From the NCBI GenBank assembly GCA_910575265.1, contig CAJTEA010000007.1, positions 62,001-126,000 of the forward strand: a stretch of DNA of 64,000 nt. The letters are read 5' to 3'. Source of the DNA: Oscillospiraceae bacterium (lineage in GTDB: Bacteria; Bacillota; Clostridia; Oscillospirales; Oscillospiraceae). Below, piece by piece: positions 1-7,833 of the stretch (positions within the stretch are counted from its first letter, which is position 1; the number at the start of each line of letters is the position of its first letter). A program made the translations under genes and the position numbers. The notes below the pieces were generated by a model, which did no database searches, was not told the origin of the DNA, and worked only from the letters and a program-made list of their open reading frames with translations.

Positions 1-19
1 ATTTCAACGGCGGTTTTTG

Positions 20-346
20 TCAGCAAACGGAAAGGAACGCATCAATAATTGCCTTTAAGGCATTCAGCTTCTCGGTATCCAAATGTTCAAATTTACTGTC
101 CTCAAAAATGCTGCGGCGGCTGTATTGCCCTGTCAACAAATATTCAACATCCAGCCCCAGCGCACGGCTTACCGCAATAATGTTTTCAGGCCGCAATGCT
201 TTTTGTCCCAGTTCCGCTGAGCTGATGGTCTTTGGCGATATTCCTGCTAATTCTGCTAACGTCTCCTGACTCAGCCCAAGCTCATTTCGCTTTGCCACAA
301 TCCGCTTACCCATTTCAATGAGAAGATTTTGACTTTCCTTTTTCAT
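20..346 (-). CDS. XRE-family helix-turn-helix repressor
   Basis: A 108-residue DNA-binding protein. Residues 10-70 form a Cro/CI-type helix-turn-helix: the stretch LGLSQETLAELAGISPKTIS fits helices 2 and 3, and DVEYLLTG is the usual end of the fold. The C-terminal 35 residues are short and unassigned, so it is probably a simple dimeric repressor. The ATG at 346 follows a GGGGTGG ribosome site. It is divergent from the small gene at 458, and the 111-bp gap holds three copies of a CTCATRGKRG-like half-site, which suggests it represses itself and its neighbour. The HTH call is firm; the regulatory target is inferred. Confidence 0.85.
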   Translation of the reverse strand: MKKESQNLLIEMGKRIVAKRNELGLSQETLAELAGISPKTISSAELGQKALRPENIIAVSRALGLDVEYLLTGQYSRRSIFEDSKFEHLDTEKLNALKAIIDAFLSVC

Positions 347-350
347 AGTA

Positions 351-434
351 CCACCCCTATGAGAGAATTTTGCACCCTATTGGAGAAAAATTTAATCCCT
401 CATAGTAGATTTATCCCCCTCATGGTGGTATAAT
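351..434. promoter_or_regulatory. Divergent promoter with three putative repressor half-sites
   Basis: CTCATAGTAG (399-408) and CTCATGGTGG (419-428) are direct repeats. CCACCCCTATGAG (351-363) is the same element inverted. The third copy abuts a TATAAT (429-434) that would serve the rightward gene. Spacing and proximity suggest operators for the adjacent XRE protein. This is seen by eye only. Confidence 0.45.
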
Positions 435-457
435 AAAACATGAGGAGTGACGCTGTT

Positions 458-682
458 ATGACAATGCAAGAAAGAATAAAATTGGTCACACTGGGTCAGC
501 AGTTGTCTACGCTGGGGGTAGAGGTGCGTATGGCGCAAATTGGCCTGAAAAACGTTGTGGAAACCTATGGAATGCACTCCAGGCAGACCGTAGAAGCCTT
601 ACATCTGTATCAGGAACTGGCCACGCAATTTGAACATCTGGAACAGGAATTTTTAGCCCTGAAAGAAAAATACAGCAAATAA
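458..682 (+). CDS. Small helical protein, possible degenerate Spo0E-like
   Basis: A 74-residue, wholly helical, charged protein with no membrane segment. I start it at the ATG at 458 because GAGGAG at 442-447 lies 10 nt upstream; the ATG at 440 would put that site inside the gene. The spacing of the two predicted helices and the segment GMHSRQTVEALHLYQELATQ loosely recall the Spo0E family of Spo0A~P phosphatases, whose signature is SQELD. Here the serine is Tyr and the aspartate is Ala, so catalytic activity is doubtful and the relationship itself is uncertain. It is divergent from an XRE repressor and followed by a terminator hairpin. If it is Spo0E-like it would act on sporulation timing. 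Confidence 0.5.
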   Translation: MTMQERIKLVTLGQQLSTLGVEVRMAQIGLKNVVETYGMHSRQTVEALHLYQELATQFEHLEQEFLALKEKYSK

Positions 683-684
683 AA

Positions 685-715
685 CCGCCCGGTTCACACC
701 GGACGGCGCTTTTTC
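685..715 (+). terminator. Intrinsic terminator after the small gene at 458
   Basis: The inverted repeat CGCCCGGT / ACCGGACGGCG with a bulge is followed by CTTTTTC. Confidence 0.6.
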
Positions 716-744
716 TTGCGCATTCTGTCAATCCACGCTATACT
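716..744 (+). promoter_or_regulatory. Promoter of the micropeptide gene at 799
   Basis: TTGCGC (716-721), a 17-nt spacer and TATACT (739-744) predict a start near 751. The 5' UTR contains CCTCC (770-774), which can pair with GGAGG (786-790) and cover the ribosome site, as in many type I toxin messages. Confidence 0.6.
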
Positions 745-749
745 GTCGG

Positions 750-976
750 CACAAAAGGGCGGGGCCAATCCTCCACAAGGTCCAAGGAGGCGAGGCCGAT
801 GAGTCTAGGCGAAGTCATCGCGTTACGTATGCTTGTCATAGCGGCTATCAAGCTGGGCCATGACCTAAAGAAGTAGCCGCCCCCCGATACTAACAAGGAA
901 GCGGCATTTTCTCAAGCTACAAACTTGTTGGAGATTGACCGCTAACTGGATTAGGCCCCGGTTAACCGCCCTCTTG
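750..976 (-). ncRNA. Putative antisense RNA (antitoxin) to the micropeptide
   Basis: A transcript from the promoter at 982-1010 would start near 975 and run leftward, complementary to the terminator, ORF and ribosome site of the micropeptide gene. A weaker promoter, TTGAGA-17-TAGTAT (910-915 and 887-892), has the same direction. The 3' end cannot be fixed; a CCTCC/GGAGG hairpin at 770-790 followed by a short T run is one option. Confidence 0.4.
799..876 (+). CDS. 25-aa hydrophobic micropeptide, candidate type I toxin
   Basis: This very small ORF (ATG at 799, TAG at 874-876) has a perfect AAGGAGG eight bases upstream. The peptide starts MSLGEVIALRML and continues with VIAAIKL, then ends in a charged HDLKK tail. 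That makes it a short amphipathic or membrane helix with a basic end, resembling holin-like or Fst/TxpA-type toxins in plan but with no sequence match I can name. The gene has its own promoter, a 5' UTR that can hide the ribosome site, and a terminator at 939-980. A near-consensus promoter at 982-1010 points back into it. Together these suggest an antisense-controlled toxin. Translation and toxicity are inference; the layout is directly visible. Confidence 0.55.
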   Translation: MSLGEVIALRMLVIAAIKLGHDLKK

Positions 977-980
977 TTTT
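939..980 (+). terminator. Terminator of the micropeptide gene
   Basis: An imperfect stem pairs CGCTAACTGG with CCGGTTAACCG and is followed by the T-rich CTCTTGTTTT. The GCTAAC/GTTA stem resembles the hairpin at 54708-54740. Confidence 0.5.
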
Positions 981-981
981 G

Positions 982-1010
982 ACTATAACAAAGCTATACC
1001 GCTTTGTCAA
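982..1010 (-). promoter_or_regulatory. Antisense promoter facing the micropeptide gene
   Basis: Reading leftward: TTGACA (1005-1010), 17-nt spacer, TATAGT (982-987). It is the best promoter in this region, and no protein gene lies downstream on its strand before the XRE gene 640 bp away. Confidence 0.6.
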
Positions 1011-1046
1011 GCCGCTCCGGCTCTCGTATCTGCGTGCCGGAGCGGC
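1011..1046 (-). terminator. GC-rich hairpin downstream of upp
   Basis: A perfect 11-bp stem GCCGCTCCGGC / GCCGGAGCGGC starts 8 nt after the upp stop codon. The tail (TTGACAAAG) is poor in T, so termination may be weak. It also contains the start of the antisense promoter -35 box. Confidence 0.5.
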
Positions 1047-1053
1047 AATCTGT

Positions 1054-1689
1054 TTACTTGGTGCCGAAAATCCGGTCGCCCGCGTCGCCCAGGCCGGGGA
1101 CGATGTAGGCGTGCTCGTTCAGCTTCTCATCCACGCCCGCCACGTAGATGTCCACGTCCGGGTGGTCCCTCTGGATGCACTCAATGCCCTCGGGGGCGGC
1201 CAGGACGTTCATCAGCTTGATATGCTTGCAGCCGTACCCTTTGATAAAAGTAATAGCCGCGGAAGCGGAGCCGCCGGTAGCCAGCATGGGATCCAAAACA
1301 ATCACATCCCGCTCGGCGATGTCGGCGGGCATTTTGCAGTAGTACTCCACGGGGCGGTGGGTCTCCGGGTCCCGGTACAGGCCAATGTGGCCCACCTTGG
1401 CGGAGGGGATCATTTTGATGATGCCGTCTACCATGCCCAGGCCAGCCCGGAGGATGGGGACGACCGCCAGCTTCTTACCGGCCAGGGTCTTGAAGGTTCC
1501 GGTGGTAATGGGCGTCTTGACCTCAATGTCGGCCAAGGGCAGGTCCCGGGTGGCCTCGTAGCACTCCAGGGCGGCGATCTCCGAGACGATCTCCCGGAAT
1601 TCCTTCACGCCTGTGGCCTCATCCCGGAGGATGGTCAGCTTGTGCTGAAGCAGCGGGTGGTCCAGGATGTGTACCTTTTCATTATACAT
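1054..1689 (-). CDS. upp: Uracil phosphoribosyltransferase
   Basis: Makes UMP from uracil and PRPP in cytosolic pyrimidine salvage. The 211 residues are full length for the family. The PRPP-binding signature is [14 protein letters not shown] near residues 128-141, and the C-terminal uracil-binding segment [16 protein letters not shown] is intact. The ATG at 1689 follows AAGGGG and overlaps the end of tsaB by 8 nt, so upp is the last gene of a tsaE-tsaB-upp transcript. This gene order is not the common upp context (often with glyA or atp genes), but nothing in the protein is unusual. The identification is secure. Confidence 0.97.
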   Translation of the reverse strand: MYNEKVHILDHPLLQHKLTILRDEATGVKEFREIVSEIAALECYEATRDLPLADIEVKTPITTGTFKTLAGKKLAVVPILRAGLGMVDGIIKMIPSAKVGHIGLYRDPETHRPVEYYCKMPADIAERDVIVLDPMLATGGSASAAITFIKGYGCKHIKLMNVLAAPEGIECIQRDHPDVDIYVAGVDEKLNEHAYIVPGLGDAGDRIFGTK

Positions 1690-2422
1690 GGTTCTGATCC
1701 CCTTCTATCGTAAATTTTGTGTTTTGCTCACGCTCCAAACGCTCCCGTTCCGCCTGGGACAGGCGATGGTAAACGGGGGCCAGCTCTCCGCCGGAAACCA
1801 GGGACCCCTCGGCGGCCAGCCGCTGGGCGGCTCGGGCCACCCCCCAGGCGCTCTGCATCCGCAGGTGGACAGGGGCCAGGGCCAAGTCTGGAATTCGCTC
1901 TCTCAAGGTATTATAGCACAGCCGCGCCCCATCGCCAACGACTATTTTAAAAAATTGGAAATTTTTCAGCTCCCCCTCCAGCTCCTCCAGGGAGATGGCC
2001 CGGTCCGGACTGATCCGCTCCAGACTGTCCCCCCGCGCCAGAAAGAGGGCGTTATACACCTGTCCGCGTCGGGCGTCCATCGCGCAGACGATAAGCTTCC
2101 CCTCCATGTGGGCCAGCGGCCATGCCATGGATTCCAGGGTGGAGCAGGGAGCGCAGGGCTGGCCTCCCGCCCAGGCCAGACCCTTGGCGGTGGCCACGCC
2201 GATGCGCAGACCAGTAAACGATCCCGGCCCGGCGGCCGCGCCGATTACATCCACGTTTTCCAGGCTCTCCCCGCAGTTGTCCAGCATATCGCGGATCATT
2301 GGCAGCAGCGTACGGCTGTGGGTCAGGCCGCCTCGCTGAAAGGACTGGGCGATCAGCGCCCCGTCCCGGCACAGCGCGGCGGAACAGGCCGTGGCGGACG
2401 ACTCCAGCGCTAAAATATTCAC
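1682..2422 (-). CDS. tsaB: tRNA threonylcarbamoyladenosine biosynthesis protein TsaB
   Basis: A non-catalytic ASKHA-fold partner of TsaD in the complex that puts threonylcarbamoyl on A37 of ANN-decoding tRNAs. The N-terminus [16 protein letters not shown] and the motif [20 protein letters not shown] (residues 64-83) are diagnostic. At 246 residues it is near the family length (about 220-240). It starts at a GTG at 2422 that overlaps the tsaE stop codon by 4 nt (GTGA), so the two are translationally coupled. TsaD and TsaC are not in the window. Assignment is firm. Confidence 0.95.
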   Translation of the reverse strand: MNILALESSATACSAALCRDGALIAQSFQRGGLTHSRTLLPMIRDMLDNCGESLENVDVIGAAAGPGSFTGLRIGVATAKGLAWAGGQPCAPCSTLESMAWPLAHMEGKLIVCAMDARRGQVYNALFLARGDSLERISPDRAISLEELEGELKNFQFFKIVVGDGARLCYNTLRERIPDLALAPVHLRMQSAWGVARAAQRLAAEGSLVSGGELAPVYHRLSQAERERLEREQNTKFTIEGDQNHV

Positions 2423-2841
2423 AACGCCACCCCCTCAATGGTAATAGTTCGCTGATTGCCGCTCTCTCCCCGGCATATTTTCACGGAGAGAACCTCCTCC
2501 AGGGCGTCGGCCACGTTTTCGCTCCACTCCACGGCGCATACGCCCCCCCGGGCCAGGTAATCCTCCCAGCCGATGTCAAACAGCTCGTCGGAGGAGCCCA
2601 GACGGTACATGTCAAAATGGAACAGGGGCAGACGTCCCCCCTCGTACTCGTTGACGATGGCAAAGGTGGGGCTGGTCACCCGGTCCGGGATGCCTAGCCC
2701 CCGGGCCAGCCCCCGGGTGAAGGCGGTCTTTCCCGCCCCCAGGTCGCCGGTAAAGGCAATCACTGTCCCTGGCTCCAGCTTCTCCGCCAGCCAAACGCCC
2801 AGAGCCTCGGTCTCTTCCTCGCTGTTGGTGATATAGTCCAC
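2419..2841 (-). CDS. tsaE: tRNA threonylcarbamoyladenosine biosynthesis ATPase TsaE
   Basis: P-loop ATPase that drives the TsaB-TsaD complex in t6A37 tRNA modification. Walker A is GDLGAGKT, followed by [11 protein letters not shown] and HFDMYRL, all typical of TsaE; the WSEN segment matches the family's C-terminal WxE motif. Two GTG starts are possible (2859 and 2841). I prefer 2841, which has GGGGGA six bases upstream and gives 140 residues beginning [13 protein letters not shown], close to the usual length. It is the first gene of a tsaE-tsaB-upp unit, with a TATAAT at 2884-2889 reading leftward. Confidence 0.94.
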   Translation of the reverse strand: MDYITNSEEETEALGVWLAEKLEPGTVIAFTGDLGAGKTAFTRGLARGLGIPDRVTSPTFAIVNEYEGGRLPLFHFDMYRLGSSDELFDIGWEDYLARGGVCAVEWSENVADALEEVLSVKICRGESGNQRTITIEGVAL

Positions 2842-2883
2842 CGCCGATCCCCCGTTCACAGAAAATTTTCAGGTTTTTAAACT

Positions 2884-2931
2884 TATTATACCATAGATAG
2901 GGTTTGCGTTTCCACCAAAATGTGATAAAAT
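2884..2931. promoter_or_regulatory. Divergent promoters between tsaE and the SEDS gene
   Basis: Leftward, TATAAT lies at 2884-2889. Rightward, TTGCGT (2904-2909), a 16-nt spacer and TAAAAT (2926-2931) precede the SEDS gene. Confidence 0.5.
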
Positions 2932-2963
2932 ATGGTGTTCAATTTTACAAAGGAGGTGAGGTG

Positions 2964-4178
2964 GTGCAGCTGCTGTCTCTGCTATTTTCCCCCATCCGGG
3001 AATTTTGGAAGAAGGGCGACGTGGTCCTTCTGGGGCTGTGCCTGACCGCCAGCGCGTTCGGCCTGGCCCTGATCTATTCCGCCACTCAGTACTTCGGAAC
3101 CGAACGCTCCATGCGCTTTGTCGCCGTCCAGTTTATTGCCATCGCGCTGGGTGTTGTCATTTATATGCTGCTCACCTTTGTGGACTTCCAGCTCTTCGTA
3201 GAGAAGAGATGGAAACTGCTGCTGGCCTTTAATGTGTTCTTTATCCTCCTCCTCCTCACGCCTCTGGGAGAGGATTATGACTCCGGCAATCTGAATTGGC
3301 TGGTAATCTCCCGCATCATCCCCGGTTTTCCCATGGATGTACAGCCCAATGAGCTCGTTAAAATATCCTTTATCCTCCTGCTGGCCATCCAAATTGTAAA
3401 AATTCAGGACCGTGAGCTGGATATCAGCTCCATTCCATCCATCCTCCAAATCGGCGGGCACACTGTTTTTATGTTGGGCCTCATCGCCGCTGTCTGCGGT
3501 GACTTTGGTATGTGCGTCATCTATATGATGATTTTTGTCGCCATGGCCTGGACCTCCGGGGTCAAGCTGAGGTGGTTTCTTCTGGTGGGAGGCGGTCTTG
3601 TACTGGCAGCGGTCATCGTTTGGCTGTTCTTCCTGCCAGAAACACGCTGGTGGAACGACTACCGGATCATGCGCTTTCGGGTGGTATTTGACCACAGCCT
3701 GGATGTCAGAGGAAGGGGCTGGCAGCAGACCCGCGCCACCCTGGCCATCGGCTCCGGCAGGCTCTTTGGCCAGGGGTATCTGAACGGCATCCAGACCCAG
3801 TCTCCCAGCAGCGACGCCCTCCCCGCCCGGCACACCGACTTTATTTACGCGGTATGCGGAGAGGAACTGGGACTGGTGGGCTGCATGGCCCTGCTGCTGC
3901 TTCTGTCCTCTATCGTCCTGCGGTGCATCTGGGTGGGACGGCATGCCAGCTCCCCATTCCACGCCTACATCTGTATGGGGATGGCCGGAATGCTTATGAG
4001 TCAGATCACCTTTAACGTGGGTATGTGTCTGTTTGTCCTGCCTGTCATGGGGCTGACCCTCCCCTTCTTCAGCTACGGCGGATCGTCCATTATCACCCTG
4101 TTCGCCGCGATGGGCATCGTATCCAGCGTCAAGGCCCGGCCCATGCCCAGCTGGCTGCGGGACCGAAGCCATGTTTAA
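2964..4178 (+). CDS. SEDS-family peptidoglycan polymerase (FtsW/RodA/SpoVE-like)
   Basis: A polytopic membrane glycosyltransferase that polymerises lipid II with a partner class B PBP. About ten hydrophobic segments are visible. SEDS hallmarks are the QPNELVKISFILLLA segment, the GxGxxxGQGYLNG-like region (IGSGRLFGQGYLNGIQTQSP), PARHTDFIYAVCGEELGLVG, and the C-terminal LPFFSYGGSS. I start it at the second GTG (2964), seven bases after AAGGAGG, giving 404 residues; the ATG at 2904 lies in the promoter. No PBP gene is adjacent, so whether it acts in elongation, division or sporulation cannot be settled. The family call is firm. Confidence 0.92.
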   Translation: MQLLSLLFSPIREFWKKGDVVLLGLCLTASAFGLALIYSATQYFGTERSMRFVAVQFIAIALGVVIYMLLTFVDFQLFVEKRWKLLLAFNVFFILLLLTPLGEDYDSGNLNWLVISRIIPGFPMDVQPNELVKISFILLLAIQIVKIQDRELDISSIPSILQIGGHTVFMLGLIAAVCGDFGMCVIYMMIFVAMAWTSGVKLRWFLLVGGGLVLAAVIVWLFFLPETRWWNDYRIMRFRVVFDHSLDVRGRGWQQTRATLAIGSGRLFGQGYLNGIQTQSPSSDALPARHTDFIYAVCGEELGLVGCMALLLLLSSIVLRCIWVGRHASSPFHAYICMGMAGMLMSQITFNVGMCLFVLPVMGLTLPFFSYGGSSIITLFAAMGIVSSVKARPMPSWLRDRSHV

Positions 4179-4186
4179 CCAGAACG

Positions 4187-4215
4187 AAACGCCCCGCCGG
4201 ACGGCGGGGCGTTTT
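4187..4215. terminator. Bidirectional terminator between SEDS gene and rnfB
   Basis: AAACGCCCCGCC / GGCGGGGCGTTTT form a perfect stem with A and T tracts at its base, serving both convergent genes. Confidence 0.9.
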
Positions 4216-4224
4216 CATGTATTC

Positions 4225-5025
4225 TTATTCGTTGGCAGGGACATGAATGACCCCCATGGGGCACTCCTTCACACAAATCTGGCAGCCAACGCACTTGTCC
4301 TGGTCGATTTTAGCCAGGAAGTTTTCCACAGTGATGGCCTCCTTGGGGCAGGCCTTGGCGCACTTCATGCAGCCGATACAGCCGGCGGTACAGGCTTTCC
4401 GGGTGTCGGCGCCCTTGTCCTTGTTCTGGCACAGGACCACAGGCTTGCGCTTGTGCTCGGGGACGATGGAAATCACGGCGTTGGGGCAGGCGGCGGCGCA
4501 GGCGCCGCAACCGGTACACTTGGCCCGATCCACCTTGGCGATGCCGTCCACAATGTGGATGGCGTCGAAGGCGCAGGCTCGGGTACAGTCGCCGTAGCCC
4601 AGACAGCCGAACTTGCAGGCGCCGTCGCCGCCGTAAAAGCCCTTGACAGCCTGACAGCTCTGGATGCCCTGGAACTCATACTTCTTGCCGGTCTTTTCAC
4701 AGGTTCCGGAGCAGGCGACCACAGCCTTCATAGGGGTGGAAGCGCCGGCTTCGACGCCCATGATGGCGGCTACCTTGGCGGCGCAGGCCGCGCCGCCGGG
4801 GGTACACTTGTTGACGGCGTTGCCGTCCTCCACGATGCTCTTGGCGTAGTCGGCGCAGCCGGCACAGCCGCAGGCGCCGCAGTTGGCCCCCGCCAGCACG
4901 GCGGTAATCTGCTCCACCCGCTCATCCACGGGGACATACATAAAGATGGAGGCGGCCACCAGAATCACCGCGCCAATCAGGCCGATGACGGTGACGACAA
5001 TAATTGCCAGTAAAATCGGATTCAT
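4225..5025 (-). CDS. rnfB: Rnf complex iron-sulfur subunit RnfB
   Basis: Ferredoxin-like subunit of the ferredoxin:NAD+ oxidoreductase (Rnf), which couples electron flow from reduced ferredoxin to Na+ or H+ export. A single N-terminal membrane helix (residues 3-28) is followed by the GANCGACGCAGCADYA cluster motif near residue 47. Ferredoxin-type motifs follow: CTGCGACAAACP, CIGCMKCAKACP and CVGCQICVKECP, plus CKFGCLGYGDCTRAC. At 266 residues it has the clostridial long form with several [4Fe-4S] sites. It is the last gene of the rnfCDGEAB operon, 18 nt after rnfA. Confidence 0.97.
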   Translation of the reverse strand: MNPILLAIIVVTVIGLIGAVILVAASIFMYVPVDERVEQITAVLAGANCGACGCAGCADYAKSIVEDGNAVNKCTPGGAACAAKVAAIMGVEAGASTPMKAVVACSGTCEKTGKKYEFQGIQSCQAVKGFYGGDGACKFGCLGYGDCTRACAFDAIHIVDGIAKVDRAKCTGCGACAAACPNAVISIVPEHKRKPVVLCQNKDKGADTRKACTAGCIGCMKCAKACPKEAITVENFLAKIDQDKCVGCQICVKECPMGVIHVPANE

Positions 5026-5043
5026 ACTGCTCTCCCCCTCCTA

Positions 5044-5658
5044 TCAGACTTTAAAGATGGCGTCCACGATACCACCGAAGCCCATGAAGGACAGGGAGGT
5101 AACGGCGGCGGCCACCAGGGTGATGGGCAGGCCCTCAAAGCACTTGGGAGTAACGGCCTGCTCCACCCGGCGGCGCACGCCGGAGAACAACACCATGGCC
5201 ACCAGGAAGCCGATGCCCGCGCCGGCGGCGCAGACGATGGACTCGATGAAGTTATAGCCGTTGTCCAGGTTCAGGATGGTCACTCCCAGGATGGTGCAGT
5301 TGGTGGTAATCAGGGGCAGATAGACGCCCAGAGCCTTGTACAGCGCGGGGATGAACTTTTTCAGGAAGTTCTCCAGCAGCTGAACCAGGATAGCAATAAT
5401 CAGGATGAACACAATGGTCTGGAGGTAACCCATGTCACGGGCGGTATTTTCCGCGCCTTCGGGGACCAGGACCAGCTTGTAAATGGGCCAGGTGGCGGCG
5501 GTGGCCATGACCATGACAAAGGTGACGGCCAGGGACATGCCCACAGCGCTGTCCAGCTTTTTGGACACGCCCAGGAAGGGGCAGATACCCAGGAATTTGG
5601 CAAGGACGTAGTTGTCCACCAAAATCATGGTAAAGAAGATGGCGGCAAGTTTTACCAT
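5044..5658 (-). CDS. rnfA: Rnf complex membrane subunit RnfA
   Basis: An integral membrane subunit of Rnf, 204 residues with six hydrophobic helices. It is a paralogue of RnfE with inverted topology. The family signature near the start is DNYVLAKFLGICPFLGVSKK, and LITTNCTILGV is the conserved mid-protein cysteine motif. In solved Rnf structures RnfA and RnfE share an intramembrane iron-sulfur centre held by such cysteines. The start codon overlaps the rnfE stop by one base (TAATG), which implies coupled translation. Identification is secure. Confidence 0.97.
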   Translation of the reverse strand: MVKLAAIFFTMILVDNYVLAKFLGICPFLGVSKKLDSAVGMSLAVTFVMVMATAATWPIYKLVLVPEGAENTARDMGYLQTIVFILIIAILVQLLENFLKKFIPALYKALGVYLPLITTNCTILGVTILNLDNGYNFIESIVCAAGAGIGFLVAMVLFSGVRRRVEQAVTPKCFEGLPITLVAAAVTSLSFMGFGGIVDAIFKV

Positions 5659-6335
5659 TACGCGTTACCTCCTTCCACAGCGGGGGCTTCCTTCTTGGGA
5701 CGGCTGGTCAGCCAGGTGGCCCCGGCCATCAGGATGCCGAACACGAAGAAGCCGCCGGGGGCGCTGGTCATCAGGGAGAAGGTGTCCACACCCTCGGGGA
5801 TGACCCGGATGGCGAAATCCGCCCCCAGAGAGGGAATCAGTCCGCCCAGACCGGACATCCAGGTGCCGGAGCCGATAATCTCACGGATGGAGCCCATAAT
5901 GGTCAGGGTGATGGTAAAGCCGATGCCCATGCCGATGCCGTCCAGGGCGGAGTCCAGGATGCTGTTCTTGGAAGCGAACATCTCGGCCCGGCCCAGGATG
6001 ATGCAGTTGACCACGATCAGGGGCAGATACACGCCCAGAGCCTTGTCCAGGTCGGGCACAAAGGCCTTAACCACCATCTGCACCACCGACACGAAGCCGG
6101 CAATGACGGTGATATAGCAGGGGATGCGGACCTGGTTGGGGATGATGTTCCGCAAGGCGGAAATTACAATGTTGGAGCACAGCAGCACAAAGGTGGCGGC
6201 CAGCCCCATGCCAATGCCGTTGGAAGCCATGGTGGTGACGGCCAGGGTGGGACAGGTGCCCAGGACAAGCCGCAGGACCGGGTTCTCGTTCAGAATGCCG
6301 TTGGTAAGGATTTTCATTTTACTGTTTTCACTCAT
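5658..6335 (-). CDS. rnfE: Rnf complex membrane subunit RnfE
   Basis: Integral membrane Rnf subunit of 225 residues. The motif NPVLRLVLGTCPTLAVT (residues 18-34) carries the conserved cysteine, and LIVVNCIILGRAEMFAS is the second cysteine motif characteristic of RnfE/NqrD. Six membrane helices are apparent. A 17-nt gap separates it from rnfG, and rnfA follows with a one-base overlap. The charged C-terminal tail RPKKEAPAVEGG is cytoplasmic-looking. No anomaly was seen. Confidence 0.97.
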   Translation of the reverse strand: MSENSKMKILTNGILNENPVLRLVLGTCPTLAVTTMASNGIGMGLAATFVLLCSNIVISALRNIIPNQVRIPCYITVIAGFVSVVQMVVKAFVPDLDKALGVYLPLIVVNCIILGRAEMFASKNSILDSALDGIGMGIGFTITLTIMGSIREIIGSGTWMSGLGGLIPSLGADFAIRVIPEGVDTFSLMTSAPGGFFVFGILMAGATWLTSRPKKEAPAVEGGNA

Positions 6336-6352
6336 CTTGACTCACCTGCCTT

Positions 6353-6895
6353 TCAAGAATTCACAGCGTTATACGCCTCATTGGCGGAGCTGACCGCTTT
6401 GGCCAGCGCACGGCTGGAAATTGTTGCGCCGCTCTCAGCGTCAATGGTGCCGCCGTCTTTGTTGATTTTCAGCTCAGCAGCAGGCTGGCCCTGATAACGC
6501 TCCCAATAGGAGGCGGTGCCGGCTACCTTGCTGCCGATGCCCTGGGTTTCGCCCTGCTCTGTCACTTTGATCTGCTTGATGGTGCCATCAGGAGTATAAG
6601 CGACCATAACGGTCATGGTACCGCCGTAGCCCTTGGCGGTGCTGGTGATGACATAGCCGGCGCCATTGGTGGCGGCGTAGACGTCGGAGACGTTTTCCAC
6701 GGCGACGTTCTCCACCTTCTCAAAGCTGTCCGCCTCCGGGAGAAGCTCGGCCCGGGCCTGCTCCTGGGCCAGACGGGTGGCCTCGGCGATGATGGGGGCG
6801 GTGACGCTGTTGGTGGCGGCCAGAGCCCCGGTGATGACAACGCAGATGACACACAGCACCACAATGGGCTTGATGACTTTATTCCAGTTGCTCAT
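6353..6895 (-). CDS. rnfG: Rnf complex FMN-binding subunit RnfG
   Basis: A membrane-anchored flavoprotein of 180 residues. One N-terminal helix (residues 10-30) precedes an extracytoplasmic FMN-binding domain. The covalent FMN attachment motif is SGATISS near residue 156, with the threonine as the expected phosphoester site. The segments TEQGETQGIGSKV and GYGGTMTVMVAY are typical of the family. Its ATG overlaps the rnfD stop by four bases (ATGA). It carries electrons between RnfD and the rest of the complex. Confidence 0.97.
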   Translation of the reverse strand: MSNWNKVIKPIVVLCVICVVITGALAATNSVTAPIIAEATRLAQEQARAELLPEADSFEKVENVAVENVSDVYAATNGAGYVITSTAKGYGGTMTVMVAYTPDGTIKQIKVTEQGETQGIGSKVAGTASYWERYQGQPAAELKINKDGGTIDAESGATISSRALAKAVSSANEAYNAVNS

Positions 6896-7833
6896 TTCGC
6901 AGCCGCCTCCTTCTTCTTTTTGGCGATACCCAGCTTATCCTGCCGGGTCAGCGCGTCGATGTAGGGGGTCACCAGATTCATCAGCAGAATAGCGAAGGAC
7001 ACGCCCTCGTTCATGGTGCCGAAGAACCGGATGGCACAGGTAACCACGCCCAGGAAGATGCCGGCGACCAGCTTGCCCTTGTCGGTGGTGGGAGAGGTGA
7101 CATAGTCGGTGGCCATGAAGAAGGCGCCCAGCATCAGGCCGCCGGAGAGCAGCTGCACAATGGGATCCTTGCCCGCGATGAGGGACAGCACGGCCACGGT
7201 GGCCAGATAGGTCATGGGAATCATAGGGCTGATGACCTTGGTGGCAATCAGATAGACGCCGCCGATGAGGATAGTGATGGCGCAGGTCTCCCCCAGCACG
7301 CCGCCGTGGGTGCCCAGCAGCAGGGTGACATAGTGGGAAGCGCCCAGTTCCCCGGAGACAGCCAGCGGGGTGGCGGAAGCCAGGGCGTCCACTCCGCCGC
7401 CCATGGGGTAGCTGGCCATCCGGCTGGCGAAGCCCACAGCCAGGGCGATACGGCCCACAATGGCGGGGTTGGCGAAGTTGAAGCCCAGACCGCCGAAGAG
7501 CTGCTTGATAATCACGATGGCGATGAACGCGCCCACAACAGCCATCCAGGGGGGAAGGGTGGCGGGCAGGTTGAAGGCCAGCAGCAGGCCGGTGACCGCG
7601 GCGGACAGGTCCGCCACGGGGACCTCACGGCCCATCAGCTTGCAGTAGGCCCACTCGAAAAAGACGCAGGCCGCCACCGTGACGGCGGTGAGAATCAGGG
7701 CGTTGAAGCCGAAAATGATAATGGAGGCGATGAGGGTGGGAAGCAGGGCCACACACACCCGGCCCATAATCTTCTGGGTGCTGTCCGCGCTGGTGATATG
7801 GGGCGCGGCGGTGACAATCAGCTTGTTGTCCAT
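6892..7833 (-). CDS. rnfD: Rnf complex membrane flavoprotein RnfD
   Basis: A polytopic Rnf subunit of 313 residues with about nine helices. The covalent FMN motif is ASATPLA near residue 153, a variant of the usual SGATPL with the threonine kept. FNFANPAIVGR and ATDYVTSPTTDKGK are conserved family landmarks. The ATG overlaps the rnfC stop by one base (TAATG). A lysine-rich tail (KKKKEAAAK) ends the protein. Function in ion-translocating electron transfer follows from the family and from its place in a complete operon. Confidence 0.97.
   Translation of the reverse strand: MDNKLIVTAAPHITSADSTQKIMGRVCVALLPTLIASIIIFGFNALILTAVTVAACVFFEWAYCKLMGREVPVADLSAAVTGLLLAFNLPATLPPWMAVVGAFIAIVIIKQLFGGLGFNFANPAIVGRIALAVGFASRMASYPMGGGVDALASATPLAVSGELGASHYVTLLLGTHGGVLGETCAITILIGGVYLIATKVISPMIPMTYLATVAVLSLIAGKDPIVQLLSGGLMLGAFFMATDYVTSPTTDKGKLVAGIFLGVVTCAIRFFGTMNEGVSFAILLMNLVTPYIDALTRQDKLGIAKKKKEAAAK

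Noticed and set aside
4171-5013. A plus-strand frame opposite rnfB
   Set aside because: rnfB on the minus strand has complete cysteine motifs; the opposite frame is Gly/Ala/His-rich shadow.
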